From an uncultured Bacteroidales bacterium (GTDB taxonomy: Bacteria; Bacteroidota; Bacteroidia; Bacteroidales; Paludibacteraceae): 64,000 nt of DNA. The notes below the pieces were generated by a model that saw only the letters and a program-made list of their open reading frames with translations, was not told where the DNA came from and searched no databases. The stretch lies in assembly GCA_903911085.1 (NCBI GenBank), contig CAIWCC010000241.1, positions 1 through 64,000 of the forward strand, in the 5' to 3' direction. The number at the start of each line of letters is the position of its first letter. The stretch's first letter is position 1. Shown one piece after another: positions 52,001 to 60,169 of the stretch. The translations under genes and the position numbers were made by a program.

Positions 52001-52804
52001 AGTTGCAGCACCATTAAATGGTTCAACAGTTGTTGGAAAATTATGCGTTTCGGCTTTTAAGGAAATGACTGATTCAATTTCTTTTATCTCAAAAAAATCG
52101 GGTTTATCACCACTTTTTGGTGCAAATTGCTCAATTTTTGGACCTGCATTAAACGACACATTATCTTTGTAAGCCGATACCAAACGATTAGGATTTTCTT
52201 CCGATGTTTTGCGTATCATTTTGAACAAAGTCAATTCTTTTTCTTCACCATCAATAACAAATTGACCATTGAAAATTTTGTGACGACAGTGTTCAGAATT
52301 CACTTGTGAAAAACCAAAAACCTCACCATCAGTCAATTTGCGACCGATTTTTACGCTTACATCATTCAAATAATCAATTTCATCTGCATTCAACGCTAAA
52401 CCTTCTTTTGCATTGTAAGCAGAAATATCATCAATAAATAAAATTGGTTCTGGTTGTTTATTTACCGTGAAAATATCTTGATTAACACCTGTGTAAATAC
52501 GTTGTAGCATTGGGTCGTACTCCAAACCACCTTTTACTGATGGCGTTGAAGGCATAGCAGTAAACTCCTCGATACGAATAATGCCGCTGATGCCCATATT
52601 TTGGGAAATTTCAACGGCATTGGTACTCCAAGGTGTAATCATTTCGCGGCGTGGTCCCACAAAATTACCTTCTATCGATTCCTGATTTTGAAGAGGCGCT
52701 CCTCCAAAAAGCCATTCTAACTTTTGGACATCCTCGGGGGAAATTGGTTGTAACGTTTGAACAGCGTAAAGATGTTGTGCGGGAGTTCGGAAAAATTGAA
52801 TCAT
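49079..52804 (-). CDS. purL: Phosphoribosylformylglycinamidine synthase, single chain (1241 aa)
   Basis: This cytoplasmic enzyme makes FGAM from FGAR, glutamine and ATP in purine biosynthesis. The large PurL form is complete: N-terminal PurS-like part, FGAM synthase domains (FGFSQVNSEHCRHKIFNG, SLKAETHNFPTTVEPFNGAATGSGG, SMHDHGAGGHLNCLSE, GNESQERMGMII), and a C-terminal class I glutaminase with nucleophile C1087 in LGICNGCQLM and H1200/E1202 in MPHLERAIFPWQW. The length matches the single-chain enzyme of Bacteroidota and proteobacteria. The start MIQFFRTPAQ at 52804 is typical. A TATCTTTG box lies about 95 bp upstream and a strong terminator follows. It marks the change from accessory to housekeeping sequence. 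Confidence 0.97.
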   Translation of the reverse strand: MIQFFRTPAQHLYAVQTLQPISPEDVQKLEWLFGGAPLQNQESIEGNFVGPRREMITPWSTNAVEISQNMGISGIIRIEEFTAMPSTPSVKGGLEYDPMLQRIYTGVNQDIFTVNKQPEPILFIDDISAYNAKEGLALNADEIDYLNDVSVKIGRKLTDGEVFGFSQVNSEHCRHKIFNGQFVIDGEEKELTLFKMIRKTSEENPNRLVSAYKDNVSFNAGPKIEQFAPKSGDKPDFFEIKEIESVISLKAETHNFPTTVEPFNGAATGSGGEIRDRLAGGKASLPMAGTAVYMTSYPRTSTFYPNEGVGEKSWENIMDPRKWLYQTPEQILIKASNGASDFGNKFGQPLICGSLLTFEHQENEKKFGFDKVIMLAGGVGFGTVRDALKAEPVAGEKVVVMGGDNYRIGMGGAAVSSVQTGDYDNSIELNAVQRANPEMQKRVANVIRTLAESDYNPIVSMHDHGAGGHLNCLSELVENTGGKIDISKLPVGDPTLSAKEIIGNESQERMGMIIKKDDIEAVQRIAERERAPMYVVGETTDDMQFVFEQADGQRPIDLKLNYMIGKPPRTIITDNTVEEKYAAIEVNEDNLLTYIQNVLQVESVACKDWLTNKVDRSITGKIARQQTAGEIQLPLNDLGVVALDYRGKSGIATSIGHAPLAAMVNAEAGSVLAIAEALTNIIWTPLAEGLDSVSLSANWMWPCKNPGEDARLYKAVEACSDFACSLGINIPTGKDSLSMTQKYGDDKVFSPGTVIISGGAEVSDVQKTVSPVIVNDLKTTIYYVDFSFDTYKLGGSVLGQTLNKLGDEVPTVQDAEYFKAAFESIQEMVGKELILAGHDISEGGMITALLEMCFANANGGLSVKLDEIAETSLVKILFSENPGVLIQVKDKKAVEKILENNGVGFARIATPIAERRLEIKKKTAAFTFSINELRDIWFRSSYLLDNKQSGEICASARFNNYKNQPLEFNFAKSFSGKFSQFNLSQDRKPSGITAAIIREKGTNGEREMAYSLYLAGFDVKDVHMTDLASGRETLEDVNLIVFCGGFSNSDVLGSAKGWAGGFLFNEKAKLALDNFYKRNDTLSLGICNGCQLMVELGLINPEHDVQPRMLHNDSHKFESAFVGLTIPENHSVMFGSLSGSKLGVWVAHGEGKFYLPQVENDYHVIAKYSYTSYPANPNGSDYAVAGICSADGRHLAMMPHLERAIFPWQWAHYPADRKAQDQITPWMEAFVNARLWVENNI

Positions 52805-52897
52805 AATGTATTTTGAAGTTTATACGTATTTGCAGATAGCTAAGCAGCACTATATAAGGCTATTACAAGCACTTAATGTGTACTTTCAATTTGAACG

Positions 52898-52905
52898 CAA
52901 AGATA
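52898..52905 (-). promoter_or_regulatory. TAnnTTTG promoter box of purL
   Basis: TATCTTTG on the minus strand, with a predicted leader of about 85 nt. No purine-riboswitch-like fold was recognised in the leader. Confidence 0.55.
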
Positions 52906-52956
52906 GTCATTTTTAGTGGTACAAAAAATATATTTTAGACAAATAATAATGCTATT

Positions 52957-53697
52957 TTATAAAACCGATTGATTAATAACAAACTTTTCGGCTTCACCCA
53001 ACACATTTAATTTGCCTACATCCAACATTTTAAAATTTTCGGGAACAAATCCACTAATAACCTCATTCTGTGCATTCGACAAATAAAAATCCATTATTGG
53101 AAATCTGGGTTTCAAATCTAGCATTAAATCGAAAACGCTTGTTGAAAGTACTTGTATACCCGCAAAAGCAAGTTTATTATAATCCGAAACATTTGAAATT
53201 ATGTTTGGTTTTGTTTCACCTGTGTTTTCGTTTATCCATCCTCTTAATCTATTTTTTTGATTAAAAAGCAAATATCTAAATGTGTTGCGCTGACTAACAA
53301 CTAAAGTTGCAATCGACTGTGAATTAACGTGCTGATTATACAATTCATTCAAATTCACATTTGAAAGTATGTCAACATTGTGAACTAAAAAAGGTTTTCC
53401 ATCATCAAAAAACCAAGCCGCTTTACGAATTGCACCACCAGTATCGAGTAACTCGTTGCGTTCATCCGAAACTGCTATTCTTATTCCAAAAAAATTATTT
53501 GCTTTCAAAAAGTTTATAATCAAATCGGGGAAATGATGAACATTTACAATTATTTCGTCAAAACCAGCTGATTTTAATCTTAATATTATGTGTTCCAACA
53601 ATGGTTTTCCAGCTATTGGAACCAAAGCTTTAGGTAAATTATCGGTGAGCGGTTTTAGCCTTGTGCCTAGTCCCGCTGCAAAAATCATTGCTTTCAA
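52957..53697 (-). CDS. murU: Sugar-1-phosphate nucleotidyltransferase, MurU-like (246 aa)
   Basis: The N-terminus AMIFAAGLGTRLKPLTDNLPK is the NTP-transferase loop, followed by ALVPIAGKPLLEHII, DTGGAIRKA and a VHNVDIL metal-binding Asp. This is the RmlA/HddC-like fold used by MurU (MurNAc-1-P uridylyltransferase). Its partner AmgK lies directly upstream (27 bp), which strongly supports peptidoglycan recycling. The frame opens with TTG at 53697 (TTG-AAA-GCA-ATG); conserved K-A before M-I-F favours TTG over the ATG at 53688. GDP-sugar or CDP-sugar synthesis remains a less likely alternative. It is cytoplasmic, and complete. Confidence 0.8.
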   Translation of the reverse strand: MKAMIFAAGLGTRLKPLTDNLPKALVPIAGKPLLEHIILRLKSAGFDEIIVNVHHFPDLIINFLKANNFFGIRIAVSDERNELLDTGGAIRKAAWFFDDGKPFLVHNVDILSNVNLNELYNQHVNSQSIATLVVSQRNTFRYLLFNQKNRLRGWINENTGETKPNIISNVSDYNKLAFAGIQVLSTSVFDLMLDLKPRFPIMDFYLSNAQNEVISGFVPENFKMLDVGKLNVLGEAEKFVINQSVL

Positions 53698-53724
53698 ATT
53701 GGTAATATAATTGATTGTAATTAA

Positions 53725-55149
53725 TTATTTTGGGGCTAAAATTTCCTCAATATTCTGCTCTCTGTGAATAAGTTGCACTTCTACACCAAAAGTAGAATTG
53801 ATATGCTCTGCAATTTTTTGCGCAGAATAGACTGACCTATGTTGACCACCAGTACAACCAAAACTTACCATAAGATTGGCAAACCCACGATCTTTATAGC
53901 GTCTAACCGATGCATCAACCATTGCAAATGCGTGCTCCAAAAAAGGCAGAATTTCACCATCTTCTTCCAAAAATTGCTTTACTGACTCATCAAGTCCTGT
54001 TGAATGTGCATAACGTTCGTATTTTCCAGGATTATTCACTGCTCTACAATCGAAAACAAAACCACCACCGTTACCAGAATTGTCATTTGGAATTCCCTTT
54101 TTATACGAAAAACTATACACTTTTACTACCAAAGGTTTGCGCACTGTCACCTCCCTGAACTGTTTCAAATCAGTCATTTGCTTTAAAATATCAAGCAAAT
54201 AAGGATATTCGGAATACTTATTTTTAAGAATTGCTCTCAAATTTTCGAGAGCAAAAGGAATGCTTTGTAAGAAATGCGGCTTTTTCTCAAAATAGCCTCT
54301 AAAGCCATAAGCACCAAGCACTTGAAGTGTACGAAACAAAACAAAATGCTTCAACTGAGTCCGAAAATCATCTTCGTCTACTGGTTGTAATTCCTTCAAA
54401 GCATCTAAATAAACTTGCAATAACTCATCCCGTAATTCACTACTATATTGAGCTTTAGCTTGCCACAAAAAAGAAGCAACATCATAATACAATGGACCTT
54501 TGCGACCTCCTTGAAAATCAATAAAATAGGGTTCGTTAACTTTTACCATCACATTGCGACTTTGAAAATCGCGGTACATAAATGTATTGGAATGTGAACG
54601 TAATAATATCTCTGACAAACGTGAAAAATCATCTTCTAAAAGATTTTCTTGAAAATCTAATCCTGTGGATTTTAAAAAACAATATTTAAAATAATTCAAA
54701 TCCCACAGTATCGATCGTTCGTTAAATTCTGGTTGAGGATAACACACCGAAAAATCAAAGTCTTTGGCTCCAAGCACTTGAAATGCTGCAAGTTTACGCA
54801 TCGTTTTTCGCAAAATTTCTTTTTCTGCTTCACAAAAAACACCTGTTTTACGTCCTTCGGAAATAACATCAAAAAGCAAAACATCACCCAAATCTTCTTG
54901 AATATAAAATCGTCCATCCTTAGTTTGATCCAAAAATTTTGGAACTGGCAAACCTTGTTTCGTAAAATGTTTTGCCATTTGAATAAACGCATTATTTTCC
55001 TCGATGGAGGTGCCTTCAACTCCTATCAAAGTATGTGTTTTACTTTCTAATCTAAAATATCGACGATTAGAACCGGAAGCCGAAAGTTCTTCTTTGCTAA
55101 GAAGTTTTTCGTTGGTTTGATGTTTAAAAAGATTTTCTAACTCATTCAT
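53725..55149 (-). CDS. AmgK-like sugar kinase fused to RapZ C-terminal domain (474 aa)
   Basis: Residues 1-330 are an aminoglycoside-phosphotransferase-type kinase: YIQEDLGDVLLFD at 82-94, the catalytic loop with D194 and N199 in MYRDFQSRNVM, and the metal Asp D211 in YFIDFQGG. This fits AmgK, which phosphorylates the anomeric position of MurNAc/GlcNAc. Residues 335-474 match the C-terminal domain of RapZ: SFSYKKGIPND, FVFDCRAVNNPG, TGLDESVKQFL and the signature GCTGGQHRS at 431-439. The Walker A kinase domain of RapZ is absent. In Enterobacteria this RapZ domain binds GlcN6P and regulatory RNA. Adjacent murU completes the recycling route. The fusion suggests kinase control by amino-sugar status, which is inference. 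Confidence 0.85.
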   Translation of the reverse strand: MNELENLFKHQTNEKLLSKEELSASGSNRRYFRLESKTHTLIGVEGTSIEENNAFIQMAKHFTKQGLPVPKFLDQTKDGRFYIQEDLGDVLLFDVISEGRKTGVFCEAEKEILRKTMRKLAAFQVLGAKDFDFSVCYPQPEFNERSILWDLNYFKYCFLKSTGLDFQENLLEDDFSRLSEILLRSHSNTFMYRDFQSRNVMVKVNEPYFIDFQGGRKGPLYYDVASFLWQAKAQYSSELRDELLQVYLDALKELQPVDEDDFRTQLKHFVLFRTLQVLGAYGFRGYFEKKPHFLQSIPFALENLRAILKNKYSEYPYLLDILKQMTDLKQFREVTVRKPLVVKVYSFSYKKGIPNDNSGNGGGFVFDCRAVNNPGKYERYAHSTGLDESVKQFLEEDGEILPFLEHAFAMVDASVRRYKDRGFANLMVSFGCTGGQHRSVYSAQKIAEHINSTFGVEVQLIHREQNIEEILAPK

Positions 55150-55258
55150 ATTGCGTTACTTGTTTTGCGTTTATGGTTTCGGTTTAGGCGTTTTGTGTTT
55201 ATTTTACAACAGTTTATGAAACCTCTTTTTAGGGGCAGTCTCTATCCGAACAATTATT

Positions 55259-56893
55259 TTATTTTCTTTCAATTTCTCTCAAATTTTCCATTTTCTTTTT
55301 GGCTAGGAAACCATAAATATCTTCTAAATGCTCAGTTACTTTCTGATTTCCAAACTCATATACTTTAGTCACTAAACCGTCTAAAAAATCACGGTCGTGC
55401 GAAACAACAATAATAGTTCCATCAAAATCGACCAAAGCTTGTTTTAAAATATCTTTAGTTTTCATATCCAAATGATTGGTTGGCTCATCTAGTATTAATA
55501 GATTTACAGGTTCTAGCAATAATTTAATCATTGCTAATCGAGTTCGTTCACCACCCGAAAGCACCTTAACTTTTTTGAAGGACGCATCACCACCAAACAT
55601 AAAAGCACCCAATAAGTTCTTGATATTGTTACGAATATCGCCAACGGCCACATCATCAATTGTTTGGAATACTGTCAAATTTTCGTCCAACAATGAAGCT
55701 TGATTTTGAGCAAAATACCCAATTTTTACGTTATGACCAAGAGTCAGACTTCCCTCATGCTCAATCTCTTGCATAATACATTTTACCAAGGTTGATTTTC
55801 CTTCACCGTTTTTGCCTACAAAAGCGATTTTTTCACCACGCTCAATCATAAAATTTGCATTGCCAAAAATCCTTTTCTCCCCATAAATTTTACCTACATT
55901 TTCGGCTGTAACAGGATAATTGCCCGAGCGTGGCGATGGAGGAAATTTTAGTCGCAAAGCCGATGAATCTTCTTCATCAACTTCAAGTATTGGAAGCTTT
56001 TCCAGCATTTTCACTCGCGACTGAACTTGATTTGTTTTGGAATAAGTACCACGGAACCTTTCGATAAAATCCATATTTTCGGCAATCATTTTTTGTTGCT
56101 CCTCATACTGTTTTTGTTGTTGTTCGCGGCGTTCTTTTCTAAGTTCAAGGTAATGCGAATATTTTGCTTTGTAATCATAAATACGGCCCATAGTAACTTC
56201 TATGGTTCGGGTTGTAATGTTATCCACAAAAGCCCTATCATGCGAAATAACCACCACAGCTTTTGCCGAGTTAATCAAAAACTCCTCCAACCACTGAATA
56301 GATTCAATATCAAGATGATTAGTTGGCTCATCCAATAAAATCACATCTGGTCGACGCAATAAAATCTTAGCCAGCTCAATACGCATCCGCCAACCTCCAC
56401 TCAATTCGGAAGTTTTACGGGTAAAATCTTCACGCATAAAACCTAGTCCAAGCAAAGTCTTTTCAATATCGGCATCATAATTTATTTCTTCGATACTATA
56501 AAATTGTTCGCTTAAAGCCGAAACTTGCTCAATCAACTCCATGTAGCTATCTGACTCATAATCAGTTCTTGTATTCAATTGCTCATTTAGTTCTGCAATT
56601 TTGGTTTCCATTTCGGTAATTGCCGAAAAAGCCATGGCTGTTTCTTCAAAAACTGTACGCGTATCTTCTGTTAACAAATGCTGAGGTAAATAGGCCACAA
56701 CCAATTCTTTTGGGTAAGATATTGTACCACGTGTTGGTTCCCGCGAACCTGCCAAAATTTTAAGTAAAGTGGACTTCCCTGCACCATTTTTGCCCATGAG
56801 AGCAATTCGGTCACTTTCGTTAATTACAAATGAAATATCTTGAAAAAGAGCTTGTCCTCCAAACTCAACTGTAAGTGTGTCAACTGATAACAT
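55259..56893 (-). CDS. ABC-F family ATPase, ribosome-associated type (544 aa)
   Basis: The ATG at 56893 (MLSVDTLTVEFGGQALFQDI) is the canonical N-terminus; the longer frame adds a non-conserved hydrophobic stretch. Two ATPase cassettes are present in tandem: GKNGAGKST, LSGGW and VILLDEPTNHLD in the first; GKNGEGKST, LSGGERTR and LLILDEPTNHLD in the second. A charged linker helix (KERREQQQKQYEEQQKMIAE) joins them. There are no membrane segments. ABC-F proteins act on the ribosome in translation or antibiotic protection; this one lacks an obvious resistance signature and is likely a housekeeping type. It follows the vapBC terminator. Confidence 0.9.
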   Translation of the reverse strand: MLSVDTLTVEFGGQALFQDISFVINESDRIALMGKNGAGKSTLLKILAGSREPTRGTISYPKELVVAYLPQHLLTEDTRTVFEETAMAFSAITEMETKIAELNEQLNTRTDYESDSYMELIEQVSALSEQFYSIEEINYDADIEKTLLGLGFMREDFTRKTSELSGGWRMRIELAKILLRRPDVILLDEPTNHLDIESIQWLEEFLINSAKAVVVISHDRAFVDNITTRTIEVTMGRIYDYKAKYSHYLELRKERREQQQKQYEEQQKMIAENMDFIERFRGTYSKTNQVQSRVKMLEKLPILEVDEEDSSALRLKFPPSPRSGNYPVTAENVGKIYGEKRIFGNANFMIERGEKIAFVGKNGEGKSTLVKCIMQEIEHEGSLTLGHNVKIGYFAQNQASLLDENLTVFQTIDDVAVGDIRNNIKNLLGAFMFGGDASFKKVKVLSGGERTRLAMIKLLLEPVNLLILDEPTNHLDMKTKDILKQALVDFDGTIIVVSHDRDFLDGLVTKVYEFGNQKVTEHLEDIYGFLAKKKMENLREIERK

Positions 56894-56944
56894 TGATAAT
56901 AATGTAAAATGAATAATGGAAAATGAAATTATTTGCTTCCTCAC

Positions 56945-56976
56945 AAAAAAACTCACCAACGTTGAATGCTGATGAG
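56945..56976 (-). terminator. Terminator after the PIN toxin gene
   Basis: CTCATCA pairs with TGGTGAG (one G-U) across an 11-nt loop (56952-56976). On the minus strand seven T residues follow (56945-56951). Confidence 0.6.
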
Positions 56977-57022
56977 CGTTTTTATTTGGGCTATTGAATT
57001 AAATGTTTTTTTGAAATAAATA

Positions 57023-57447
57023 CTATCTCTTGATACTTTTCAGATGTTCATCCGCTGACATAACAGGAATATTCGATGCTTTAAAATCTTTTTGATTTCT
57101 AGTTAAATGTTTTAGATTTAATGTAGCCATTGGTAAGTTATTAGTAATACTTGTCGCAGCAATAAAGATGTCAGCCAAATCAATCATTTTATTGCTCTTT
57201 TTGAGTTGCTTAAAAATTTTAATTGCTTGAGAAGAAGATTGCATATCAAAATCTAAGACTTCAACCGATTCCAAAAATTCAGACCAAAATGAATTCTGAT
57301 TGTCATTACTTCCTGAAAATATCTCGTAATGTGTAATAATTGATATTGCAAAGTCATTTTCGGTTGCTGCCAATTTATAGAACAATGTTTTTCTTTATTG
57401 ATTGACCGAAATAATTCTATGAGAACAAAAGAATCTAAAAGTATCAT
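57023..57447 (-). pseudogene. vapC: VapC-like PIN-domain toxin, frameshifted
   Basis: The N-terminus MILLDSFVLIELFRSINKEK (from 57447) carries the first PIN Asp (D5). It then passes out of frame. The rest continues in another frame as LFYKLAATENDFAISIITHYEIFSG and ends with DLADIFIAATSITNNLPMATLN, which holds the further PIN acids. Adding one A to the A5 run (57388-57392 on plus as T5) restores a single frame of about 140 residues. The toxin is thus inactivated, or expressed through slippage on the run, or the sequence has an indel error. Its ATG overlaps the antitoxin stop (ATGA). Confidence 0.75.
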
Positions 57448-57677
57448 GCTAACCGTGATTTATTGAAATGCTCCCTAACCGATTGATATTCATTATACTC
57501 GGCATCGGTCCAAGTTGGTGCTTTTAAAATCAATGATTGCAAATCAGTCACCTTAGATTGCGTCTTAACATTAATCTCATTAATGATAGTTGTGTTCAAC
57601 TTTTTCAATTCAGACACAGGTAGCTGTTTTACAATACCAACCAAGTCTTTATAGGCAATATTAAAGTTTACTTGCAT
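57444..57677 (-). CDS. Antitoxin of the PIN toxin pair (77 aa)
   Basis: This small protein (MQVNFNIAYKDLVGIVKQLP, SELKKLNTTIINEI, then a C-terminal EYNEYQSVREHFNKSR) looks like the short VapB-type partners found before PIN toxins in Bacteroidota. The N-terminal part may bind DNA as a dimer and the C-terminal part may wrap the toxin. The stop overlaps the toxin start by 4 bp, so translation is coupled. A TATCTTTG box lies about 108 bp upstream. It is intact even though the toxin frame is broken. The family name is not certain. Confidence 0.7.
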   Translation of the reverse strand: MQVNFNIAYKDLVGIVKQLPVSELKKLNTTIINEINVKTQSKVTDLQSLILKAPTWTDAEYNEYQSVREHFNKSRLA

Positions 57678-57784
57678 AAAAAATTTTGTTTTGAATTAAA
57701 TAAAATATATTGGATGTAATCAAATAAACCCATAATGAAGTTTGATTTGCAGTTCAATTTTTATATTTTTTTAGATTGACGTTA

Positions 57785-57792
57785 CAAAGATA
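57785..57792 (-). promoter_or_regulatory. TAnnTTTG promoter box of the toxin-antitoxin pair
   Basis: TATCTTTG on the minus strand; leader of about 100 nt before the antitoxin ATG at 57677. The remaining gap to 57969 shows nothing else. Confidence 0.5.
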
Positions 57793-57969
57793 CAAACAAC
57801 TCATGAAATTGAAACTAAAACAGAAAAAAAATCTAGTATTAAAACTATTTCGGATAAACTTCAATGATTGAAACTCAGCAGAAATTCTTATTTGAAATCC
57901 TAAGTTTTTTATCAAAAACTTCATCAACTTGATTTTCCAAATAAAAAAGATGATCGTCCTTGGTTATAT

Positions 57970-58830
57970 TTATTTTACTTCACAAAATTCAAAATTAGTT
58001 TTCCCTTCCGAAACATCGATTTTAAGGTATCCTGCATTTGGATAATCATCTCTTAATGCGCCAATTATGACATATGTAGTATTTCCAAAAACATTGACTG
58101 CACTAACATGGTCGTGACCTGAAACAACCATATTTACATTATTTTTTGCAAATAAGTCAAGTAAAACATAAAGTTCTGATACCAAAAGACTAGATGACCC
58201 TGAATGTCTGTTTCTGAAAAAATTCACGTGTGAAAAAATGATGCAATTCCGAAAATTGTTTCTTTGGCTTTCTAGGGTATGTTTCAACCAAGTTAATTGT
58301 TTGCCACCTATAGTTCCACTGCCAGAATCCAAACAAATAAAAATATCACTAGCTTTAGGTGTTTGTACAGTAAACCAGTAAGTTGAAGCACCAAATTCTT
58401 GATAAAAACTCTGCCAACCATCAAAAAACAAATCATGATTCCCAACTAATATAAAATGTGGTTTTTGTTCGAATGTAGGTAATAATTGCTGTAAATTTGA
58501 GTAATCTTCATTGCGACCAGTAACAATATCTCCGACCAAAACAAATGCTAAATAATCTGGCTTTTTTGCTTCATTTATAAAATTACTAATATTTGATATC
58601 CCTCCAATATGTGTATCTGATGCCGCTAAAATAAAATAATTGTCGTCGTCAACCGTCAAATTTTTAAATGGATGTGTAACATTCCATGACTGAGACTGCT
58701 CAAAGCGCTCATCAGCCGTTTCGGGAGAATAAACAAAACCTGTAAAGTCATTCTCTTTTTTACAATTGGAGAAAATAACTAGAAAAAATACCAAATAGCT
58801 AATTTTAAAAATTCTCAATTTATTGTCCAT
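57970..58830 (-). CDS. Calcineurin-like metallophosphoesterase lipoprotein (286 aa)
   Basis: A lipoprotein signal ends at C23 (FFLVIFSNC), so the enzyme is anchored to a membrane facing the periplasm. All five metal-binding blocks are present: D72-x-H74 (SDTHIGG), GD101 (LVGDIVTG), GNHD at 130-133, H201 (IIFSHVNF) and GHDH at 238-241. This is the PF00149 fold acting on phosphomonoesters or diesters, often nucleotides; the substrate is unknown. It overlaps the outer-membrane protein gene by 16 bp and is the last gene of the recX-side cluster. Confidence 0.87.
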   Translation of the reverse strand: MDNKLRIFKISYLVFFLVIFSNCKKENDFTGFVYSPETADERFEQSQSWNVTHPFKNLTVDDDNYFILAASDTHIGGISNISNFINEAKKPDYLAFVLVGDIVTGRNEDYSNLQQLLPTFEQKPHFILVGNHDLFFDGWQSFYQEFGASTYWFTVQTPKASDIFICLDSGSGTIGGKQLTWLKHTLESQRNNFRNCIIFSHVNFFRNRHSGSSSLLVSELYVLLDLFAKNNVNMVVSGHDHVSAVNVFGNTTYVIIGALRDDYPNAGYLKIDVSEGKTNFEFCEVK

Positions 58831-59567
58831 ATCATTCCTCCTCTGAATAAAAATCCAAAATAGCCAACATGAACATTAAAAAAACCGGATTGCATATAAC
58901 ACAATTCACTGTATATTTGCATATTATGACTTATACCACGTGATAACTTTGCTATAAACATGGGATTAGTTTCTTGCAAAATTGTAAATTTATCATAATT
59001 AGTAATACTACCATCAAATAAAAGCAATCGATTAATTGAGTTGAAATATGAAAATCTATACATTAAATTGAGCGGCTCAGTGACACTAATATTATAATTC
59101 AGATTATATTTCTGTTTGGCTGCATTAGAAAAACTATATTTACGAGAATTGAGCCCAAGAGCATATCCAAAATGTCTTGTTTTGATGTCAGCTAACAATC
59201 CGATATTTACCTCTCTCAAATCAACCGAAAATGGCCTCCAAACATAGAATGAACCAATATTTAAATAGCGGTGAGATATTTTTATGTTTTTTGTGAGTGC
59301 CAAAGAATAAGCCGAAAAAAGATTTTTTTGTACGTTTGAAAGTGTCAATAAACCACCTGCAGAAGCACTAAAACCAGCATAATTCCCATTAATTGCTGTT
59401 GAAAAATCACCAACAACACCATCCGAAACAAGGCTTTGCCCCACCCCAAAATAAGTATCTACTGAAATCTGTGCGAAACCATGATTTTTTAATCCTAAAA
59501 GCAAAAATAAGACAATAAACAAATATTTACTTTTAAAAACTTTATCATAGAGTATAAAATTATTCAT
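58815..59567 (-). CDS. Outer-membrane beta-barrel-like protein (250 aa)
   Basis: I chose the ATG at 59567 (MNNFILYDK) over a GTG at 59585. A signal peptide follows (SKYLFIVLFLLLGLKNHGFAQ). The mature protein consists of alternating aromatic/polar strands (NIGSFYVWRPFSVDLREVNI, FGYALGLNSRKYSFS, NLMYRFSYFNSINRLLLFDG, HVGYFGFLFRGGMIW) and ends in a hydrophobic strand, as expected for a barrel of about 12 strands. I do not recognise the family. It starts 13 bp before... the recX stop on the same strand and its end overlaps the phosphoesterase gene, so these are probably co-transcribed. Confidence 0.65.
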   Translation of the reverse strand: MNNFILYDKVFKSKYLFIVLFLLLGLKNHGFAQISVDTYFGVGQSLVSDGVVGDFSTAINGNYAGFSASAGGLLTLSNVQKNLFSAYSLALTKNIKISHRYLNIGSFYVWRPFSVDLREVNIGLLADIKTRHFGYALGLNSRKYSFSNAAKQKYNLNYNISVTEPLNLMYRFSYFNSINRLLLFDGSITNYDKFTILQETNPMFIAKLSRGISHNMQIYSELCYMQSGFFNVHVGYFGFLFRGGMIWTIN

Positions 59568-59598
59568 AACCTGAATATGAAACACTAAAATATAACTA

Positions 59599-60069
59599 TT
59601 ACGATTGAGGTAAATTTCTCAACACCCTTTCAATCACATTGTTTTCAAATCCACGGCTTTGTGCAAATCGGAAAAGTTTTCCTTGTTTTTCATACTCATA
59701 TTCATATTTCAAACCTACTAATTTTGTTTTAAGAATTGAAGCCAACATTTCCTGGTATTCACCCTCATCAATAGAATCTAAAGCCTCAGAAATAAGCATT
59801 TTATCCAGTCCTTTCCCTTTTAAAGCATACGAAATCTTAATTTTCCCCCATTTATTAAACCTAAATTTATCCTTTACAAAATGAAGACAATATCTTTTTT
59901 CGTTGATAAAATCTTCTTGAATCAATCGGTCGATAATTTTCGATTTGTTATCACATGTCACGCACCACGCATTTAGTTTCTCTTCCAATTCCGAAATACA
60001 GTGTTCAGATATTGAACAATATGAAGCCGCTTTGTGCAATAATTCTTCTAAAGTGTATTCTTTTTTCAT
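59599..60069 (-). CDS. recX: RecX-family regulatory protein (156 aa)
   Basis: The protein has the three-helix tandem repeats of RecX: YTLEELLHKAASYCSISEHC, SELEEKLNAW, IIDRLIQEDFINEKRYCLHF, FRFNKWGKIKISYALKGKGL and the final FRFAQSRGFENNVIERVL. RecX binds the RecA filament and controls recombination. The length is normal. It does not lie next to recA here. It is followed 13-31 bp later by the outer-membrane protein gene and preceded by the flippase gene with a 100-bp gap lacking a clear promoter, so it may be part of the gtrA operon. Confidence 0.87.
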   Translation of the reverse strand: MKKEYTLEELLHKAASYCSISEHCISELEEKLNAWCVTCDNKSKIIDRLIQEDFINEKRYCLHFVKDKFRFNKWGKIKISYALKGKGLDKMLISEALDSIDEGEYQEMLASILKTKLVGLKYEYEYEKQGKLFRFAQSRGFENNVIERVLRNLPQS

Positions 60070-60169
60070 AATTTTTAATAATCAGATTTTTATTTGAAAC
60101 AAAGTTTTTTTCGTTTACAAACATTGTGTATATTAACAATCAAGATATAAACCACTAGCAAAATATCAA

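Noticed and set aside
52805..52957. Purine riboswitch upstream of purL
   Set aside because: I see no three-way junction with the conserved loop bases; only a promoter box is present.
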